DNA from: Solobacterium sp.
GTDB taxonomy: Bacteria; Bacillota_I; Bacilli_A; Erysipelotrichales; Erysipelotrichaceae
Direction of reading: 5' to 3'
NCBI GenBank assembly: GCA_015256455.1
Contig: JABZMB010000001.1
Coordinates: forward strand, 62,001 to 126,000
DNA: 64,000 nucleotides
Shown here: positions 61,987 to 64,000 of the stretch, one piece after another
Layout: every line of letters begins with the position of its first letter
Position numbering within the stretch: position 1 is the stretch's first letter
The notes under the pieces: generated by a model
The model's database searches: none
Told to the model about the DNA's origin: nothing
What the model saw: only the letters and a program-made list of their open reading frames with translations
Translations under genes and position numbers: made by a program

Positions 61987-63897
61987 CTAATCTTTTGGTA
62001 CGTATGTTGGCACTATATTTGAAACAATCTGTTTGATATTTGGTGATTCAGAATTGGCTGCCTTTTCTAGTTCTTCTAATTGTACCATGAACTCATCATC
62101 GTCCATGGAGATAGGATGACCGATACTAATCATCTTATTTTCGGTTGTCTGCATACCTTCTTCATCCATCAAGCGCTCTTCATAGAGCTTTTCTCCCGGA
62201 CGTAGGCCTGTATACTTCACTTCAATATCTACATCTGGGATATAGCCAGATAAACGAATCAGCTTTCTTGCCATATCGTCAATCTTCACTGGATCACCCA
62301 TATCTAATACGAATACGTCTCCATCATATTCCTGAGCGTAGTAAGCTGCTTGTAATACCAAGGCAACTGCTTCAGGAATTGTCATGAAGTAACGGATAAT
62401 ATTCTTATCTGTAACAGTAACTGGACCACCTGCTTCAATCTGTTTCTTAAATAATGGAATAACAGATCCACTTGATCCAAGTACGTTACCAAATCGAACA
62501 GCAGAGAACTTTGTATACTGTGTTAAACCCTTCTCTTGTGCTAGACGATGGGAACGACGGTTCATCATCTGAATAATCATTTCACATAGACGCTTAGAAG
62601 CACCCATGATATTTGTTGGGTTAACCGCCTTATCTGTACTGATCAATACAAACCACTTTACGTTATGACGGATTGCGGCATCCGCAACATTGTATGTACC
62701 CATAACATTATTTTTGATTGCTTCGTTAGGGCTATCTTCCATTAGTGGAACATGTTTATGTGCAGCCGCATGGAAGATAATATCTGGCTTGTATTCATCC
62801 ATGATGCTATCAAGACGAGACATGTTACGAACACTACCAATTAAAGTAATTAAGTTTAAGGAATTACCATACTTCTTCTTAAGTTCAAGTTGAATCCAAT
62901 ATGCATTTCCTTCAAAAATATCAAAGATAATCAAAGCTTTTGGTTGTTTCTCAGCAACCTGACGACATAATTCGGAACCGATACTTCCGCCACCGCCAGT
63001 GACTAATACAACTTTATCTTTGATAAAATTACCAATTTTAGATAAGTCTGTTTCAACTGGATCACGACCCAATAAGTCTTCTACATCAACATCTCTTAGA
63101 TTCTTGATGGATACAGTACCATTTAACAACTGATAGACACCAGGAATAGTCTGTACACGACAAGAAGTTGAAGAACATATATCTAGGATTTCTTTCTGAA
63201 CTCTCTTAGGAGCAGATGGAATCGCTAGAATAATCTTGTTAATATCATATTTATTTGCTAATTCTGGGATATCTTCACGTGTACCTTCAATTGGAACGCC
63301 ATTGATATACTTCTTAACCAAGCGTGCATCATCATCCACAACACAGAATACCTTAGCCTTCAAAGAAGTACTGTGCATGTATTCCTGAATAATTTCACGT
63401 CCTGCAGCACCAGCACCAACAACCATAACTCTTTCAACGATTGCATCGTCAGATACACCATAGTCTTTGAATACACTGAGCGCACGATACATAAAGCGCA
63501 CCATCGTAGTGAATCCGAAGGACATTAAACCACCGATGATATAGAAAGAAACAGGCATCTGAATACGTGTAATAAAATAAACAATCACTACACCAATCTG
63601 TGCAAATACCCATGCATATACAGAACGTAATAATTCATATGCACCAGCAAACTTCCATACCGATTGATATAGGTGGAACATATGTAGCATTATAACGTCA
63701 ATGAGGATATACCAAATAATGACACTGGCATACCCTGTTGTGTAATAACGATCAATCCATGAATAATGGAAATCAAAGCGAATCATTAATGCAAAGAAAT
63801 AACTTCCTGCAATGATTGCCGCATCTAAAAGAGCCATCGCAATCGAAACGTGTTGGATCTTATTTAGTATGCTGGATAGTAAACTATTTTTCTTCAT
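61987..63897 (-). CDS. membrane nucleotide-sugar dehydratase/epimerase (CapD/FlaA1-like)
   Basis: 636 residues. Four N-terminal helices (about 15-140), a CoA-binding-like Rossmann region (VMVVGAGAAGREI), then an SDR domain: VLVTGGGGSIGSELCRQV, AAHKHVPLMEDSP, STDKAVNPTNIMGASKR and a SAVRFGNVLGSSGSVIP block. These enzymes dehydrate UDP-GlcNAc at C4/C6. The AGGAGG site is 14 nt from the ATG, unusually far. No closer start fits. First complete gene of the operon within the window. Confidence 0.93.
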   Translation of the reverse strand: MKKNSLLSSILNKIQHVSIAMALLDAAIIAGSYFFALMIRFDFHYSWIDRYYTTGYASVIIWYILIDVIMLHMFHLYQSVWKFAGAYELLRSVYAWVFAQIGVVIVYFITRIQMPVSFYIIGGLMSFGFTTMVRFMYRALSVFKDYGVSDDAIVERVMVVGAGAAGREIIQEYMHSTSLKAKVFCVVDDDARLVKKYINGVPIEGTREDIPELANKYDINKIILAIPSAPKRVQKEILDICSSTSCRVQTIPGVYQLLNGTVSIKNLRDVDVEDLLGRDPVETDLSKIGNFIKDKVVLVTGGGGSIGSELCRQVAEKQPKALIIFDIFEGNAYWIQLELKKKYGNSLNLITLIGSVRNMSRLDSIMDEYKPDIIFHAAAHKHVPLMEDSPNEAIKNNVMGTYNVADAAIRHNVKWFVLISTDKAVNPTNIMGASKRLCEMIIQMMNRRSHRLAQEKGLTQYTKFSAVRFGNVLGSSGSVIPLFKKQIEAGGPVTVTDKNIIRYFMTIPEAVALVLQAAYYAQEYDGDVFVLDMGDPVKIDDMARKLIRLSGYIPDVDIEVKYTGLRPGEKLYEERLMDEEGMQTTENKMISIGHPISMDDDEFMVQLEELEKAANSESPNIKQIVSNIVPTYVPKD

Positions 63898-63920
63898 ACT
63901 ATTCTTACAAGCCTCCTTAG

Positions 63921-64000
63921 TTATTCATCAGACTTTTTCTTTGGATACTGATGATCAAACAACGCTAAGGCAACTACGATTAAGAATGATAATCCAAATC
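63921..64000 (-). CDS. 3' end of an upstream gene in the polysaccharide operon
   Basis: Only the last 26 codons are in the window: a hydrophobic stretch FGLSFLIVVALALF followed by a charged tail DHQYPKKKSDE and TAA. A membrane protein with a cytosolic tail is inferred; family unknown. 23 nt before the dehydratase ATG, so cotranscription is likely. Confidence 0.6.
   Translation of the reverse strand, partial: FGLSFLIVVALALFDHQYPKKKSDE

Overview
The window is a contiguous piece of a low-GC Gram-positive (Firmicutes) chromosome. The best guess is a member of the Erysipelotrichia. The support is indirect: AT-rich codon use, the order comFA-comFC-secA-prfB, a luxS-mtnN operon, and above all phosphocholine (lic) genes next to a choline-binding cell-wall hydrolase, a combination known from Erysipelothrix. 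No CRISPR array, transposase, integrase or prophage gene was seen. The DNA reads as core chromosome plus surface loci.

Layout. 0-6 kb: 3' end of glycogen phosphorylase, cyclophilin, HU, an FMN-binding lipoprotein, an EndA-type nuclease, mtnN/luxS and a D,D-carboxypeptidase. 6-13 kb: a CydDC-like ABC exporter with a glutaredoxin-like protein, a CLC antiporter and a flavinylated lipoprotein reductase. 13-20 kb: LD-carboxypeptidase, a HEPN-CBS fusion, a HAD enzyme, PepV, exonuclease III and aminopeptidase P. 20-23 kb: a small membrane protein, a full-length metal P-type ATPase that has lost every catalytic motif, and a hairpin-rich gap. 23-30 kb: NudC, an RluA-type synthase, prfB with a programmed frameshift, secA, comFC and comFA. 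30-38 kb: two large wall-anchored surface proteins and a polytopic membrane protein. 38-45 kb: ispD, a HAD phosphatase, a small membrane exporter, tRNA-Ile and tRNA-Ala, a C39-like lipoprotein, a structured ncRNA, split transketolase, a P1-family peptidase and an HD nucleotidase.

45-64 kb is one surface-glycan region, entirely on the minus strand. A Wzx/Wzy-type polysaccharide operon (63.9 to 54.4 kb: epimerase/dehydratase, priming transferase, three glycosyltransferases, polymerase, flippase, sulfotransferase-like protein) is followed by a lic-type operon (54.2 to 49.1 kb: an HTH-LicC-LicA three-domain fusion, a second LicC-like enzyme, a BCCT choline-type transporter, an acyltransferase), and then by a membrane protein and a glucosaminidase with about 18 choline-binding repeats. 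Together these would import choline, activate it to CDP-choline, build a glycan to carry it, and anchor a hydrolase to it. The LicD-type phosphocholine transferase is not in the window.

Most notable signals: (1) four unrelated genes have TATAAT exactly 6 nt before ATG and no Shine-Dalgarno, which suggests leaderless mRNAs; (2) the dead P-type ATPase; (3) a GC-rich ncRNA of about 230 nt upstream of the C39 lipoprotein, possibly raiA-class; (4) a six-hairpin intergenic region with a 14-codon ORF; (5) a HEPN-CBS fusion; (6) the HTH-LicC-LicA fusion with a palindrome over its own promoter; (7) a sulfotransferase-like gene in a Gram-positive capsule operon.
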